A stretch of DNA of 46,540 bases from Bacteroidota bacterium (lineage in GTDB: Bacteria; Bacteroidota; Bacteroidia; Chitinophagales; Chitinophagaceae): contig JAEZLJ010000113.1 in assembly GCA_023415275.1 (NCBI GenBank), positions 1 through 46,540 on the forward strand. The letters run 5' to 3'. A program made the position numbers and the translations under genes. Position 1 is the first letter of the stretch, and every line of letters begins with the position of its first letter. This document shows, one piece after another, positions 7,327-16,732 of this stretch. A model generated the notes under the pieces. It was not told the origin of the DNA, made no database searches, and saw only the letters and a program-made list of their open reading frames with translations.

Positions 7327-9366
7327 TTACCAGATATGGATCCTTTTTTCAGGAGCCACATACATTTTATCTCCGGGCTGGATATTAAACGCCTGGTACC
7401 AGGCATCCATATTCACAATTGGACCATTGGCACGGTGCATGCCTGGCGAATGGGAATCGGTCAGGATCAGCTGTGCCTGTGTTTCTGGCAGGGCATTATT
7501 GCGCCATACCTGCGCCCAGTTTAAAAAGAAGCGTTGTGAAGGGGTAAAGCCATCTATGCTCTTTCCTTTTTTAAACTGCTCTGTATTCATAAAGGCAGCA
7601 TAGGCTATGTTTAATCCACCCAGATCTGCCAGGTTCTCTCCCAATGTTAGCTTTCCATTTACATGAATGGTATCCAAAACAGTATAGCCATTGTATTGGT
7701 TAACAACCAGTGCTGTTCTTTCCTTGAACTGGTCGGCATCTATTTTAGACCACCAGTTTTTCAAATTGCCATCAGCAGCATACTGGCTGCCATTGTCATC
7801 AAAGCCATGGGTCATTTCATGACCGATCACAGCTCCAATGCCACCATAGTTCACTGCATCATCAGCTCCAAAATCAAAGAAGGGAAACTGCAGGATGCCA
7901 GCGGGGAAAACGATCTCGTTATTAGAAGAATTATAATAGGCATTGATAGTAGGAGGGGTCATGCTCCAGCGTGTTTTATCAACAGGCTTTCCATAACGGC
8001 TGATCATGTCGTTGTACATCCATTGACTTACCCTGCGGGCATTGCCCAGGTAATCATTGCGAACAATGTTGATCTCTTTATAGTCTCTCCAGGTATCCGG
8101 ATAGGCAATCTTTTTGGTAAAGGCATTGAGCTTTTCCAGTGCCTTTGTTTTGGTTTCATCACTCATCCAGTCCAACTGGCGAATGCGGCCGGCAAAGGTT
8201 TGCTGCAGGTTATTCACCAGGTCGAGCATGCGCTTTTTTGCCTCAGGCTTGAAATACTTGCTTACATACAATTGACCCAGCAGGTCGCCCAATGAGCCAT
8301 CTATCAATCCGCTCACTCTTTGCCACCGGGGTGTTTGTTCTTTCTGACCTGTAAGTACTTTGGTAAAGGCAAAATCTTCTTTTACAAAAGCGCTGCTTAA
8401 ATAACCAGCAGAGCTATTGATCAAATTCCATTTCAGGTATGTCTTCCAGTCCTCCAGTGGTAAAGCAGTGAGTAAGATGTCCATGCTTTTAAAGAAGGAA
8501 GGATTGGTCACAATCAGGCTGTCGGCACCCGTTAACCCAAACTGGCCTAACATCCAGTTCCAGTCAATAGAAGGAGTAGTGGCTGTGAATTCTTTTACTC
8601 CAAACTTGTTGTAGGTCTTATAAGGATCCCGCATTTCCACCCTGCTCATCTGGGCTTTAGCCAATGCTGTTTCTATGCGCAACACCGTATTGGCATCTTT
8701 TTGTGCCTGGTCAGTGCCTTCACCAACCAATGAGAACATATTGGCAAGGTGCTGCTGGTAGGCATTGCGGATGGTGGTGCTGCGGTTATCATTTTTCAGG
8801 TAATAATCACGGTCGGGAAGTGAAGTGCCACCCTGTCCAAGGTTGGGAATATATACATTCACATTTTTGCGGTCTGGCGTGATACCAAATCCAAATAAGG
8901 CACCACCGATGCCCTGCTTGCGGTTTTCGGCCACCAGCGATAAGAGCTCATTAATGCTTTTAACGGCATCAATGCGTTGCAGATCGGCAGTGATAGGCTG
9001 AACGCCCAATGCTTCAATAGCAGCACTATCCATTCCACTGGTATAAAAATCACCGATCTTTTGCATGGATGGATTGGAAGATGCTTTGGAAGCTGCCTCT
9101 GTAAGCATGGTGCGCAAACGCTTGCTGCTTTCTTCCCTTAATTCATCAAAACTTCCCCAACGGGTTTTAGAGGCAGGTACCGGGTGGTTCTTCAGCCAGT
9201 TGCCATTAGCATATAAGTAAAAATTATCTCCAGGTTTCACAGACAGGTCCATATTGGCCTTATCAATGTATTTGAAAGGCTTATCCTTCTTTCCACCTGG
9301 TGGTGTAAAAGCCACCACGCCCGCTGCTGCTGTGCCCAGCATCATTAATTTGACAAAATGCTTCAT
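7327..9366 (-). CDS. pepO: M13 family zinc metallopeptidase (PepO/neprilysin-like)
   Basis: A 679-residue exported peptidase with a short signal sequence (about residues 1-20, MKHFVKLMMLGTAAAGVVAF). The mature part opens like M13 enzymes with DNFYLYANGNWLKNHPVPA. The zinc motif HExxH appears as VIGHEMTHGFDD near residue 515, and the third-ligand region ENLADLGGL follows about 55 residues later. ADGNLKNWW and the near-C-terminal DSHSPGMHRANGPI are further family signatures. Length is typical for bacterial M13. It should act on oligopeptides in the periplasm or at the cell surface. ATG start at 9366. Transcribed alone, with a strong terminator. The symbol follows common usage for the family; the true substrate range is unknown. 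Confidence 0.93.
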   Translation of the reverse strand: MKHFVKLMMLGTAAAGVVAFTPPGGKKDKPFKYIDKANMDLSVKPGDNFYLYANGNWLKNHPVPASKTRWGSFDELREESSKRLRTMLTEAASKASSNPSMQKIGDFYTSGMDSAAIEALGVQPITADLQRIDAVKSINELLSLVAENRKQGIGGALFGFGITPDRKNVNVYIPNLGQGGTSLPDRDYYLKNDNRSTTIRNAYQQHLANMFSLVGEGTDQAQKDANTVLRIETALAKAQMSRVEMRDPYKTYNKFGVKEFTATTPSIDWNWMLGQFGLTGADSLIVTNPSFFKSMDILLTALPLEDWKTYLKWNLINSSAGYLSSAFVKEDFAFTKVLTGQKEQTPRWQRVSGLIDGSLGDLLGQLYVSKYFKPEAKKRMLDLVNNLQQTFAGRIRQLDWMSDETKTKALEKLNAFTKKIAYPDTWRDYKEINIVRNDYLGNARRVSQWMYNDMISRYGKPVDKTRWSMTPPTINAYYNSSNNEIVFPAGILQFPFFDFGADDAVNYGGIGAVIGHEMTHGFDDNGSQYAADGNLKNWWSKIDADQFKERTALVVNQYNGYTVLDTIHVNGKLTLGENLADLGGLNIAYAAFMNTEQFKKGKSIDGFTPSQRFFLNWAQVWRNNALPETQAQLILTDSHSPGMHRANGPIVNMDAWYQAFNIQPGDKMYVAPEKRIHIW

Positions 9367-9511
9367 TGTGTGTTTTTATTTTGGGAGGGCTAATTTAGGG
9401 AAGAAGGCTTGTATCTTATTGCTAAAAACTATGATTTGAAACAGCTGGGAAAAATTTTAGGGTTTACTCTTAGTGGTTGATTGCGCTTGTTTTTTTACTG
9501 TATTATATATG

Positions 9512-9542
9512 CTGAAACGAAAACCATTATTGGGTACATTTG
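9512..9542 (+). promoter_or_regulatory. Candidate promoter of the dacB-like gene
   Basis: TACATTTG at 9535-9542 is an exact TAnnTTTG. CTG at 9512-9514, 20 nt upstream, is one mismatch from the TTG -33 element. The predicted start of transcription, about 9546, leaves a short leader before ATG 9560 and argues against starts further upstream. Confidence 0.45.
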
Positions 9543-9559
9543 AAAAAACCACTGCACTG

Positions 9560-10855
9560 ATGAAAACAAGGCTGCTTGTTCTGATATTGATTATTGGCGT
9601 TTTAATGAGTTGTTCACCTGCCCGCAAAATTGGCCAGTGGGCAAGCCGGGATGTGATCAATGATTCCGCATTAAAAACAGCGCATGTAGGCATTAGTGTA
9701 TTTGACCCTTCCACCGCTCGCTTTTTATACAACTACCAGGGTGATAAATATTTTGTGCCTGCCAGCAATACCAAAATCCCAACTTGTTATGCAGCCATGA
9801 AGTATTTGGGAGATAGTCTTCCCGGATTACGTTATGAAAAGCGTGGCAATGAGTTGTATATAGCACCAACAGGAGATCCTACCTTTCTGCATCCCGAGTT
9901 TGCCGTGCAGCCGGTTTATGATCTATTGAAGCATTCAGAAGGGAAGTTAAATCTTACTCTCTCTTCCTGGAAAGATGAACGTTGGGGCGGTGGCTGGTCG
10001 TGGAACGACTATAGTGAAAACTATATGCCTGAAAGAAGTGCCTTGCCTGTTTATGGGAATGTAGTACGGTTTATGGGTAATAATCCATTGCAGGTGGTGC
10101 CATCATTTTTTAAGCAGGAAGTAGTGATGAAAGAGCCAGGAGTGAATGCTTCCTCCTCACTGAATGTGAATCGTGATATTGCTTCAAACCATTTTGTGGT
10201 AGAAGGACAGGGCCAGGGAAGGCCTGTTGAAACACCTTATTTCACTGCAAATAGCAAGTTGGCAGTTGAACTATTAGCTGATACATTGCATAGGCAGGTA
10301 ACACTGACTGATGCACCGCTAACAGGCGGTATAGTGTTAAATAGCCAGCCAACAGATTCCATGTTAAAGCCTATGATGCACCGGAGTGATAATTTCTTTG
10401 CTGAACAATCCCTGATGATGGTGAGTCAACAATTATTGGGAGAAATGAATGATGCAAAGATCATTAACAGGTTGCTGCAATCCGATTTGAATGACCTGCC
10501 TCAAAAGCCTCATTGGGTGGATGGATCTGGCTTAAGCCGGTATAACTTATTCACGCCGCAGGATATGGTGACCATTTTGAATAAGATGCGGCTGGAATTT
10601 GGAATGGACAGGATCAAAGAGATCTTGCCTACAGGAAATGAAGGAACCCTGACCAATTACTATAAGAATGAAACAGGTTATGTGTTTGCTAAAACAGGGA
10701 CCCTGTCAGGTGTGGTGGCCTTCAGTGGTTTTTTATTTACAAAAAAGAACAGGCTCCTGATCGTATCTGTACTGGTCAATAATCACCAGGCATCTGCCAC
10801 AGCTGTTAGAAGGGCCGTTGAAAAATTTGTAGAACAGCTACGGGAAAAGAATTAA
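9560..10855 (+). CDS. dacB: D-alanyl-D-alanine carboxypeptidase/endopeptidase, PBP4 (DacB) family lipoprotein
   Basis: A 431-residue serine peptidase of family S13 that trims peptidoglycan stem peptides and cross-links. The N-terminus is an SPII signal (LILIIGVLMSC, lipid-anchored Cys18). The three penicillin-binding motifs are present: SNTK (Ser69 to Lys72) in VPASNTKIPT, SDN in HRSDNFFAEQ, and KTG in FAKTGTLSGV. I chose ATG 9560 because it gives the lipoprotein signal directly and because a candidate promoter lies just upstream; an in-frame GTG at 9473 would add a non-signal-like extension. It is divergent from the M13 peptidase and convergent with mutL. With the lytic transglycosylase and NagZ fusion it makes a wall-remodelling group. 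Confidence 0.9.
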   Translation: MKTRLLVLILIIGVLMSCSPARKIGQWASRDVINDSALKTAHVGISVFDPSTARFLYNYQGDKYFVPASNTKIPTCYAAMKYLGDSLPGLRYEKRGNELYIAPTGDPTFLHPEFAVQPVYDLLKHSEGKLNLTLSSWKDERWGGGWSWNDYSENYMPERSALPVYGNVVRFMGNNPLQVVPSFFKQEVVMKEPGVNASSSLNVNRDIASNHFVVEGQGQGRPVETPYFTANSKLAVELLADTLHRQVTLTDAPLTGGIVLNSQPTDSMLKPMMHRSDNFFAEQSLMMVSQQLLGEMNDAKIINRLLQSDLNDLPQKPHWVDGSGLSRYNLFTPQDMVTILNKMRLEFGMDRIKEILPTGNEGTLTNYYKNETGYVFAKTGTLSGVVAFSGFLFTKKNRLLIVSVLVNNHQASATAVRRAVEKFVEQLREKN

Positions 10856-10950
10856 ATGAGGGTATTTGACTCAGGAACTAAAAGGAATAAAATGCTAATT
10901 GAGTCATTGGCCTCCACATAAGTCTTATTTAATTCTGTAAAACCTGGTTC

Positions 10951-12822
10951 TCACCTTCCAAACATTTTCTCCAGCTGGTCTTTTTTAAACTCCAGGTAAG
11001 TGGGCCTGCCTGATGGTGTTACATTGGGCGTTTGGCAGGCAAAAAGGTCGCGGGCCAGGTTGTGCATTTCTTTTTCAGAGAGTGAGGTGCCGGGTTTGAT
11101 AGCTTGCTGCCAGGCAATAGAGCGCATGAGCATTTCTCTTTTAGACAATTTCAGGTCGCTGTTGAAATGCTTGTATTGCTCCAAGATTCTTTCCAATGCT
11201 GTTTTTTCATTGCCCACTTCCATATCGGCCGGGGTACCCTGGATGACAAATGCTGATTTACCAAAAGGTTCGATAGCATAACCCATTTGCAAAAGGTCAG
11301 GTAACAGCTCTGTGAGCAATACCGCATCTGCTGGTGTCAATTCAATAGAAGCGGGGAAAAGGCTTCGCTGCGTAGCTACAGGCTTGCCTTGAAGGGCAAG
11401 TGCCAGCCGTTCATATATCACGCGTTCATGGGCAGATTGCTGGTGGAGCAAAAGGAACCCATTGGATGTGGGCGCCAGTATATAAGTTTGTAATAACTGG
11501 GTCAGTTTGGTATCCTCGTGGATCAATGTGTTTTTGGCGGGTAATACTGTTCCCTGCGTAGCGGTAGATCCCTGGTCTTCATACTCAAGGAATTTGCGGC
11601 CCAGGGAAACAAAGCCCTCGTCTTTGGGTTCGAAGGGCTGTCCTGCACTCATGTCGCTCCAGTGCCTGAATGAAGAGCTACCTTCTATCTTGTGTGCCTG
11701 GTTGGCCTCTGTAAATGTTTGGAAAATGGAAGAAGACCTGGTAAAGGATTGCTTGTCTTCAGTAAAAGGCTTTTGGACCGATTCTAATTGCTGTATATCC
11801 GCACTCAGATCAAAATCCAGAGTCGGCGTAATGCTGAACTGGGCCAGTGCATGTTTTACCGCTGCCTGCACAAAGGCATATACGATCTTTTCATCTTCAA
11901 ACTTAATCTCCTGTTTGGTAGGGTGCACATTGACATCTACCTGTGTAGGATCAAGGTCAATAAAGAGCACATACATGGGAAAGCTTTCAGAAGGGATCAT
12001 TTCCTGGTAGGCATTCTGCAGCGCGTGGTTGAGATAAGCACTTTTGATAAAACGATTGTTCACAAAGAAGTACTGATCACCTCGAGTTCTTTTAGCTGTT
12101 TCAGGTTTGCCTACAAAGCCCTGGATGTTCAGGTAATCGGTATCTTCTTTTACAGCTACTAGTTTAGCATTGTAATTATTGCCTAAAAGCTGCACAATAC
12201 GCTGCTTTAAGGTGCCTCCTTCCAGGTGAAACAATTGTTGCCCATTGCTGGTAAATGAAAAAAAGATGCTCGGGAAAGCGAGTGCCACCCGCATGAATTC
12301 ATCTACGATATGCCTCATTTCTGAAGCATTGCTTTTTAGGAAATTGCGGCGGGCGGGCACATTGAAGAAGAGGTTCTTCATGCTGATGCTGGTGCCCACG
12401 GGTGCCGCCACCGGCTGTTGTTGGATCACCAAGCTGTTTTCGATTTCAATGCAGGTGCCCAATTCATGGTCTGCTCTGCGGGTTCTGAGCTCTACCTGGG
12501 CCACAGCAGCTATAGAAGCCAGCGCTTCGCCCCTGAATCCCATGGTGCGAATATGAAAAAGGTCGTCTATATTTTTGATCTTGGAGGTGGCGTGGCGTTC
12601 AAAAGCCATGCGGGCATCTGTTTCACTCATGCCCATGCCATTATCTACAACCTGTACCAATGATTTGCCGGCATCAGCCACAATCAACCGGATTTCGGTA
12701 GCCCCGGCATCTACAGCATTTTCCAATAATTCTTTGACGGCACTGGCAGGCCTTTGGATCACTTCACCTGCTGCTATCTGGTTGGCAATATTGTCGGGAA
12801 GCAGTAATATTCTATCAGCCAC
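10951..12822 (-). CDS. mutL: DNA mismatch repair protein MutL
   Basis: A 623-residue MutL with an intact N-terminal GHKL ATPase: LLPDNIANQIAAGEV, KELLENAVDAGAT, DNGMGM and FRGEALASI are all present, as is DVNVHPTKQEIKF. The linker (about 330-440) is variable. In the C-terminal domain the endonuclease motif DQHA-x2-E reads HQQSAHE (about 460-466), and the CPHGRPT box reads TPSGRPT (602-608), so metal-binding residues are substituted. I chose GTG 12822: it gives VADRILLLPD, is preceded by AAGGA about 8 nt upstream, and lies downstream of a TATTTTTG element. An in-frame start at 12888 would lie upstream of that element. Family certain; nuclease activity doubtful. Confidence 0.93.
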   Translation of the reverse strand: MADRILLLPDNIANQIAAGEVIQRPASAVKELLENAVDAGATEIRLIVADAGKSLVQVVDNGMGMSETDARMAFERHATSKIKNIDDLFHIRTMGFRGEALASIAAVAQVELRTRRADHELGTCIEIENSLVIQQQPVAAPVGTSISMKNLFFNVPARRNFLKSNASEMRHIVDEFMRVALAFPSIFFSFTSNGQQLFHLEGGTLKQRIVQLLGNNYNAKLVAVKEDTDYLNIQGFVGKPETAKRTRGDQYFFVNNRFIKSAYLNHALQNAYQEMIPSESFPMYVLFIDLDPTQVDVNVHPTKQEIKFEDEKIVYAFVQAAVKHALAQFSITPTLDFDLSADIQQLESVQKPFTEDKQSFTRSSSIFQTFTEANQAHKIEGSSSFRHWSDMSAGQPFEPKDEGFVSLGRKFLEYEDQGSTATQGTVLPAKNTLIHEDTKLTQLLQTYILAPTSNGFLLLHQQSAHERVIYERLALALQGKPVATQRSLFPASIELTPADAVLLTELLPDLLQMGYAIEPFGKSAFVIQGTPADMEVGNEKTALERILEQYKHFNSDLKLSKREMLMRSIAWQQAIKPGTSLSEKEMHNLARDLFACQTPNVTPSGRPTYLEFKKDQLEKMFGR

Positions 12823-12842
12823 GGTTTCTTTCCTTGAGGTTT

Positions 12843-12850
12843 CAAAAATA
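12843..12850 (-). promoter_or_regulatory. -7 element TATTTTTG upstream of mutL
   Basis: Exact TAnnTTTG match on the minus strand, 20 nt before GTG 12822. No TTG is found at the -33 distance. It supports the short MutL start. Confidence 0.35.
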
Positions 12851-13053
12851 CGGTTTAGGTTTTTATGTGTTGCGAATAAATTGGTCAACCAGTCAGCTTT
12901 AATATAGGCAAACAGTGAAGCTAGGTATGAAAGAGTGAGGATAAGTGATTTTTCTTATCCATATAAAAAAGAAATCATAATACTGTCAGCATCATATTTA
13001 ATTAATTCATGGATGCTTACATTCGTGCCATCCTCATCCTATTATAATTTGCT

Positions 13054-13650
13054 ATGAAAAACCAAATATTGATTGCCTTATTATGCCTCCTTATACTGCC
13101 AGGCTGCAAAAAAGCGGTAGAGGCTATTATTGAAAAGGGAACCTCCGGTTCTACCAGTTCTGAATTCATTGAATATACCATTCCAAAAGGAAACCAGTAT
13201 TGCGACAAAAATAGTTTGAAGGCCGTTGACGTACAGGAAATGAAGTTCATGGTACGATTTGACAGTACGGCTATCTACCAGACAGCAAGTTCAGAGAACC
13301 AATATGATATCAATAAGCTTTACGGCTTTTCAGATAACAATTCAGATCATCACCAGTTCAGCGCCCGCTTTGGCTGGAGATGGAGCAACAATACGCTGCA
13401 CCTTTTTGCCTATGTGTATAATAATGCTGCCGTCATTTCCCGTGAACTGGCTGTAGTAGATATAGGGAAAGAGATCAGTTGTTCCATCCAGGTAACCAAC
13501 AGCAGCTATTTATTTACTGTAAATGGGGTGACGGAAAGAATGCCCCGGATGGCCAGTACTGCCACAGGAAAAGGTTACCAGTTGTATCCTTTTTTTGGGG
13601 GAGATGAAGTAGCACCACATGATATACATATTTGGATCAGAAACCTGTAA
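13054..13650 (+). CDS. Hypothetical lipoprotein
   Basis: A 198-residue protein with a clean SPII signal (LLCLLILPGC, Cys18) followed by KK, as usual for Bacteroidota lipoproteins. The mature part alternates hydrophobic and polar residues and looks beta-rich, for example FGWRWSNNTLHLFAYVYN and SCSIQVTNSSYLFTVNGV. This resembles a carbohydrate-binding or jelly-roll sandwich, but I recognise no family. It sits alone on the plus strand between mutL and the NagZ fusion. It does not look like GldH, which often neighbours ricT in this phylum. Function unknown. Confidence 0.7.
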   Translation: MKNQILIALLCLLILPGCKKAVEAIIEKGTSGSTSSEFIEYTIPKGNQYCDKNSLKAVDVQEMKFMVRFDSTAIYQTASSENQYDINKLYGFSDNNSDHHQFSARFGWRWSNNTLHLFAYVYNNAAVISRELAVVDIGKEISCSIQVTNSSYLFTVNGVTERMPRMASTATGKGYQLYPFFGGDEVAPHDIHIWIRNL

Positions 13651-13815
13651 GGTTTTTGATATTCCATTGTTTGTTGTCGTCACTGATATGCATGTAGTTA
13701 TTATTTTATAGCACTCGCACATAGCAATATGTTTCGTTTTCACTTGCTTTCACAAGCTTTTAAGTCTTTGCTATTTGTTTTGATTTAAATTGTGGACTCC
13801 TTTTTTTAAGTAGCT

Positions 13816-16722
13816 ATGAAGAAAATTGCAGCCCTTTTCCTATCCACATTTATTTTTTCAGTGATCATGGCCCAGTACAAAAGTGAACTTCCGGCCAAAG
13901 CCTGGGTGGATAGTGTTTTTAAATCTTTATCAAAAGAAGAAAAGATCGCACAACTTATGGTAGTGCGGGCGCACAGTAACCTTGGGCCTGAGCATGTGCA
14001 AAAAGTAGTAGAACAAATTTCTAAGTACAATGTAGGAGCCCTTTGTTTTTTCCAGGGTGGTCCTTTACGCCAGGCCAACCTGACGAATTACTACCAGTCC
14101 ATTGCCAAAACACCGCTGATGGTAACCATAGATGGGGAATGGGGGTTGGGAATGCGGCTGGATAGTGTGACCAAATTCCCATATCAACTGACACTGGGAG
14201 CTATCAATGATGAAAAGATCATTTACCAGATGGGGCAGGCCATTGGAGAACAAATGAAAAGGATAGGGGTGCATGTAAATTTTGCGCCCGTAGTGGATGT
14301 GAACAATAATCCTGATAACCCGGTGATTGGGTACCGTTCATTTGGTGAAGACAAGTTCAAGGTAGCGCGCTTTGGGGTGGCTTATATGAAGGGCATGCAG
14401 GATGCAGGCATCATGGCTTGTGCCAAGCACTTTCCAGGTCATGGTGATGTAAATGTAGACTCTCACCTTGACCTCCCGGTGATCAATAAATCAAAGGAAC
14501 AGCTGGATTCCCTGGAGCTTTATCCCTTCCGCCAGCTATTTAATAACGGAGTAGGAAGTGTGATGATCGCGCACCTGTCTATTCCCGCTATAGATTCTAC
14601 GGAACATTTACCAACATCCTTGTCCAGGAATAATGTTCATAACCTTTTGCAGGAAGAATTAGGTTTTAAAGGACTGTCGTTTACAGATGCACTGGAAATG
14701 AAAGGCGTGAGTAAATACTTTCCGTCAGGAGAGGCAGCGGTACTGGCCCTGGTAGCTGGCAATGATATGTTATGTCTTCCCGAAGATGTTCCTGCTGCAA
14801 TTGATGCCATAGAGGCGGCTATAAAGCATAAGAGACTAAAATGGAAAGATATTGATGCAAAGGTGAAAAAAGTGCTCTATGCTAAATACAACCTGGGGCT
14901 TACTCATACACAGGTAATTGATACCACTCATTTATTGGAAGATCTGAATGCCAAAACAGACGACATCAGGAAACAGGTAGCCAGGAATAGTGTGACTGTA
15001 ATGAATAATAAGACAGGCTTTTTTCCAATGTTTCATAAGGGCAAGATCGCTTACCTGGGTTTAGGTGCTGACAGTACTGATATGGGTAAACGCCTACAAG
15101 AAGAAATGCATGCCGATGTTTATTATCTCAATTATAAGGACTCAGTTGACAGGGCCGGTTTACTGTTGGATTCAATCCGCGCCGGTAAATATGAGAAGCT
15201 GATCATAGGAATTCACAATATTAGTAACAGGCCTGCAAAGAACTATGGACTTTCCACTTCATCACTGGCCTTGTGGGATTCTTTGCAGTCCAATAACACC
15301 GCCACATTTGTTTTCGGTAATGTATATGCCTCCACCAATTTTTGCAATGCCACCAACCTGGTAGCCATGCACCAGGATGATGACATCACTCAGCATACTG
15401 CTGTTGACTTCCTGGAAGGAAAGATAGCGGCCAGGGGCACTTTGCCTGTAACTGTTTGCAATATTCCATATGGTTCAGGAATTGTCATCAGGCGTTTCCT
15501 GGCAGTAGGTACTTCGCCTGCCTGGTTGGCCATAGACAGCATTGTAAATGACGGGCTGGCTAAAAAAGCTTATCCTGGATGCGAGGTATTGGCCATTCAA
15601 AATGGCGAGATCAAATACCATAAGGCTTTTGGGCATATAGAATTTGATCCCAGGTCTTTACCTGTAACCCTGGAAAGCATTTATGACCTGGCATCGGTAA
15701 CCAAGATATCCGCCACCACAGTTTCACTGATGAAGCTTTATGAGCAAGGAAAAGTAGGTTTGGATAATACACTGGGTGATTACCTGCCTTTTACACGTGG
15801 CACTGATAAAGCAGGATTAAAGATCCGGGATGTATTATTACACCAGGCCGGATTGAATCCCTACATTTCTTTTTATCGTGAAACCATAGATCCTCAAACC
15901 GGCATGCCTTCCCCTGAATTGTACAGTGATAAAAGGGACACCTTATTTACTATTCCTGTGGCAAGGAACGTTTGGTTGCGCAGGGATTGGAATGACACCA
16001 TGTTGAAAAAGATCGTACAAAGTAAGCTGGGGCCGGCGCCTAAATATGTTTACAGTGATAATGATTTTATCCTTTTGGGTAAGGTAGTGGAGGCTGTATC
16101 AGGTATGCCTTTAGATCAATTTGCACAAAAGACATTTTATAATCCTCTGGGAATGACTACTACTGGTTTCAAGCCCTGGCAGCGCTTTGGCCTGGAAAGA
16201 ACCGTGCCTACAGAAGAGGAGAAATATTTCCGCCGCCAATTATTAAGAGGGTATGTTCATGATGAAGGTGCAGCCATGTTTGGCGGGGTTTCAGGACATG
16301 CAGGTTTGTTCTCCAATGCTTATGATCTTTCCCTATTGTACCAGATGTTGCTGAATGGTGGCGAGTTAAATGGAGAGCGCTACTTAAAGCCAGAGACCAT
16401 CAAGCTGTTTACAGCTTATGGTAGTGATATCAGTAGAAGGGGATTGGGATTTGATAAACCTGAAAAGGATAATGCTGGTCGTGAGGAGCCTTATCCTTCA
16501 GCTATGGCATCGCCATCCACATTCGGTCATACCGGATTTACAGGTACCTGTGTTTGGGTAGATCCGCAGTCAAAACTGGTATATGTATTTTTATCAAACA
16601 GGGTATATAACACACGTGATAATAATCTTTTGGGCAAGATGAATATCAGGGGTAAGATCCAGGATGCCATTTATAGAGCCCTGAAAAGCGAAGAGGCTGC
16701 TGATGCAACCCCTTCGAAATAA
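13816..16722 (+). CDS. Exported GH3 (NagZ-like) glycosidase fused to a serine beta-lactamase-like hydrolase
   Basis: A 968-residue two-enzyme fusion with a signal peptide (about 1-19). The N-terminal GH3 domain (about 30-370) carries the NagZ signature: KHFPGHG (204-210), Asp215-Ser216-His217 with the general-acid His, and FTDALEMKG with the probable nucleophile Asp291. A middle alpha/beta GH3 C-terminal-like region (about 385-560) follows. The C-terminal domain (about 575-955) is of the beta-lactamase/S12 type: SVTK (Ser627 to Lys630), YSDNDF (746-751) and HTGFTGT in place of KTG. Likely work: removing GlcNAc from muropeptides, plus a peptidase or esterase step on the same wall material. Similar fusions exist in Bacteroidota. 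ATG start at 13816; convergent with ricT. Confidence 0.88.
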   Translation: MKKIAALFLSTFIFSVIMAQYKSELPAKAWVDSVFKSLSKEEKIAQLMVVRAHSNLGPEHVQKVVEQISKYNVGALCFFQGGPLRQANLTNYYQSIAKTPLMVTIDGEWGLGMRLDSVTKFPYQLTLGAINDEKIIYQMGQAIGEQMKRIGVHVNFAPVVDVNNNPDNPVIGYRSFGEDKFKVARFGVAYMKGMQDAGIMACAKHFPGHGDVNVDSHLDLPVINKSKEQLDSLELYPFRQLFNNGVGSVMIAHLSIPAIDSTEHLPTSLSRNNVHNLLQEELGFKGLSFTDALEMKGVSKYFPSGEAAVLALVAGNDMLCLPEDVPAAIDAIEAAIKHKRLKWKDIDAKVKKVLYAKYNLGLTHTQVIDTTHLLEDLNAKTDDIRKQVARNSVTVMNNKTGFFPMFHKGKIAYLGLGADSTDMGKRLQEEMHADVYYLNYKDSVDRAGLLLDSIRAGKYEKLIIGIHNISNRPAKNYGLSTSSLALWDSLQSNNTATFVFGNVYASTNFCNATNLVAMHQDDDITQHTAVDFLEGKIAARGTLPVTVCNIPYGSGIVIRRFLAVGTSPAWLAIDSIVNDGLAKKAYPGCEVLAIQNGEIKYHKAFGHIEFDPRSLPVTLESIYDLASVTKISATTVSLMKLYEQGKVGLDNTLGDYLPFTRGTDKAGLKIRDVLLHQAGLNPYISFYRETIDPQTGMPSPELYSDKRDTLFTIPVARNVWLRRDWNDTMLKKIVQSKLGPAPKYVYSDNDFILLGKVVEAVSGMPLDQFAQKTFYNPLGMTTTGFKPWQRFGLERTVPTEEEKYFRRQLLRGYVHDEGAAMFGGVSGHAGLFSNAYDLSLLYQMLLNGGELNGERYLKPETIKLFTAYGSDISRRGLGFDKPEKDNAGREEPYPSAMASPSTFGHTGFTGTCVWVDPQSKLVYVFLSNRVYNTRDNNLLGKMNIRGKIQDAIYRALKSEEAADATPSK

Positions 16723-16732
16723 TTAAATAATT

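Noticed and set aside
7663..8295. 210-codon open frame on the plus strand
   Set aside because: Lies fully antisense to the M13 peptidase, whose motifs and signal peptide are clear; no recognisable protein.
13054..13650. Lipoprotein considered as GldH, which often neighbours ricT
   Set aside because: Sequence after the lipobox does not resemble GldH, and it is not on the ricT strand or adjacent to it.
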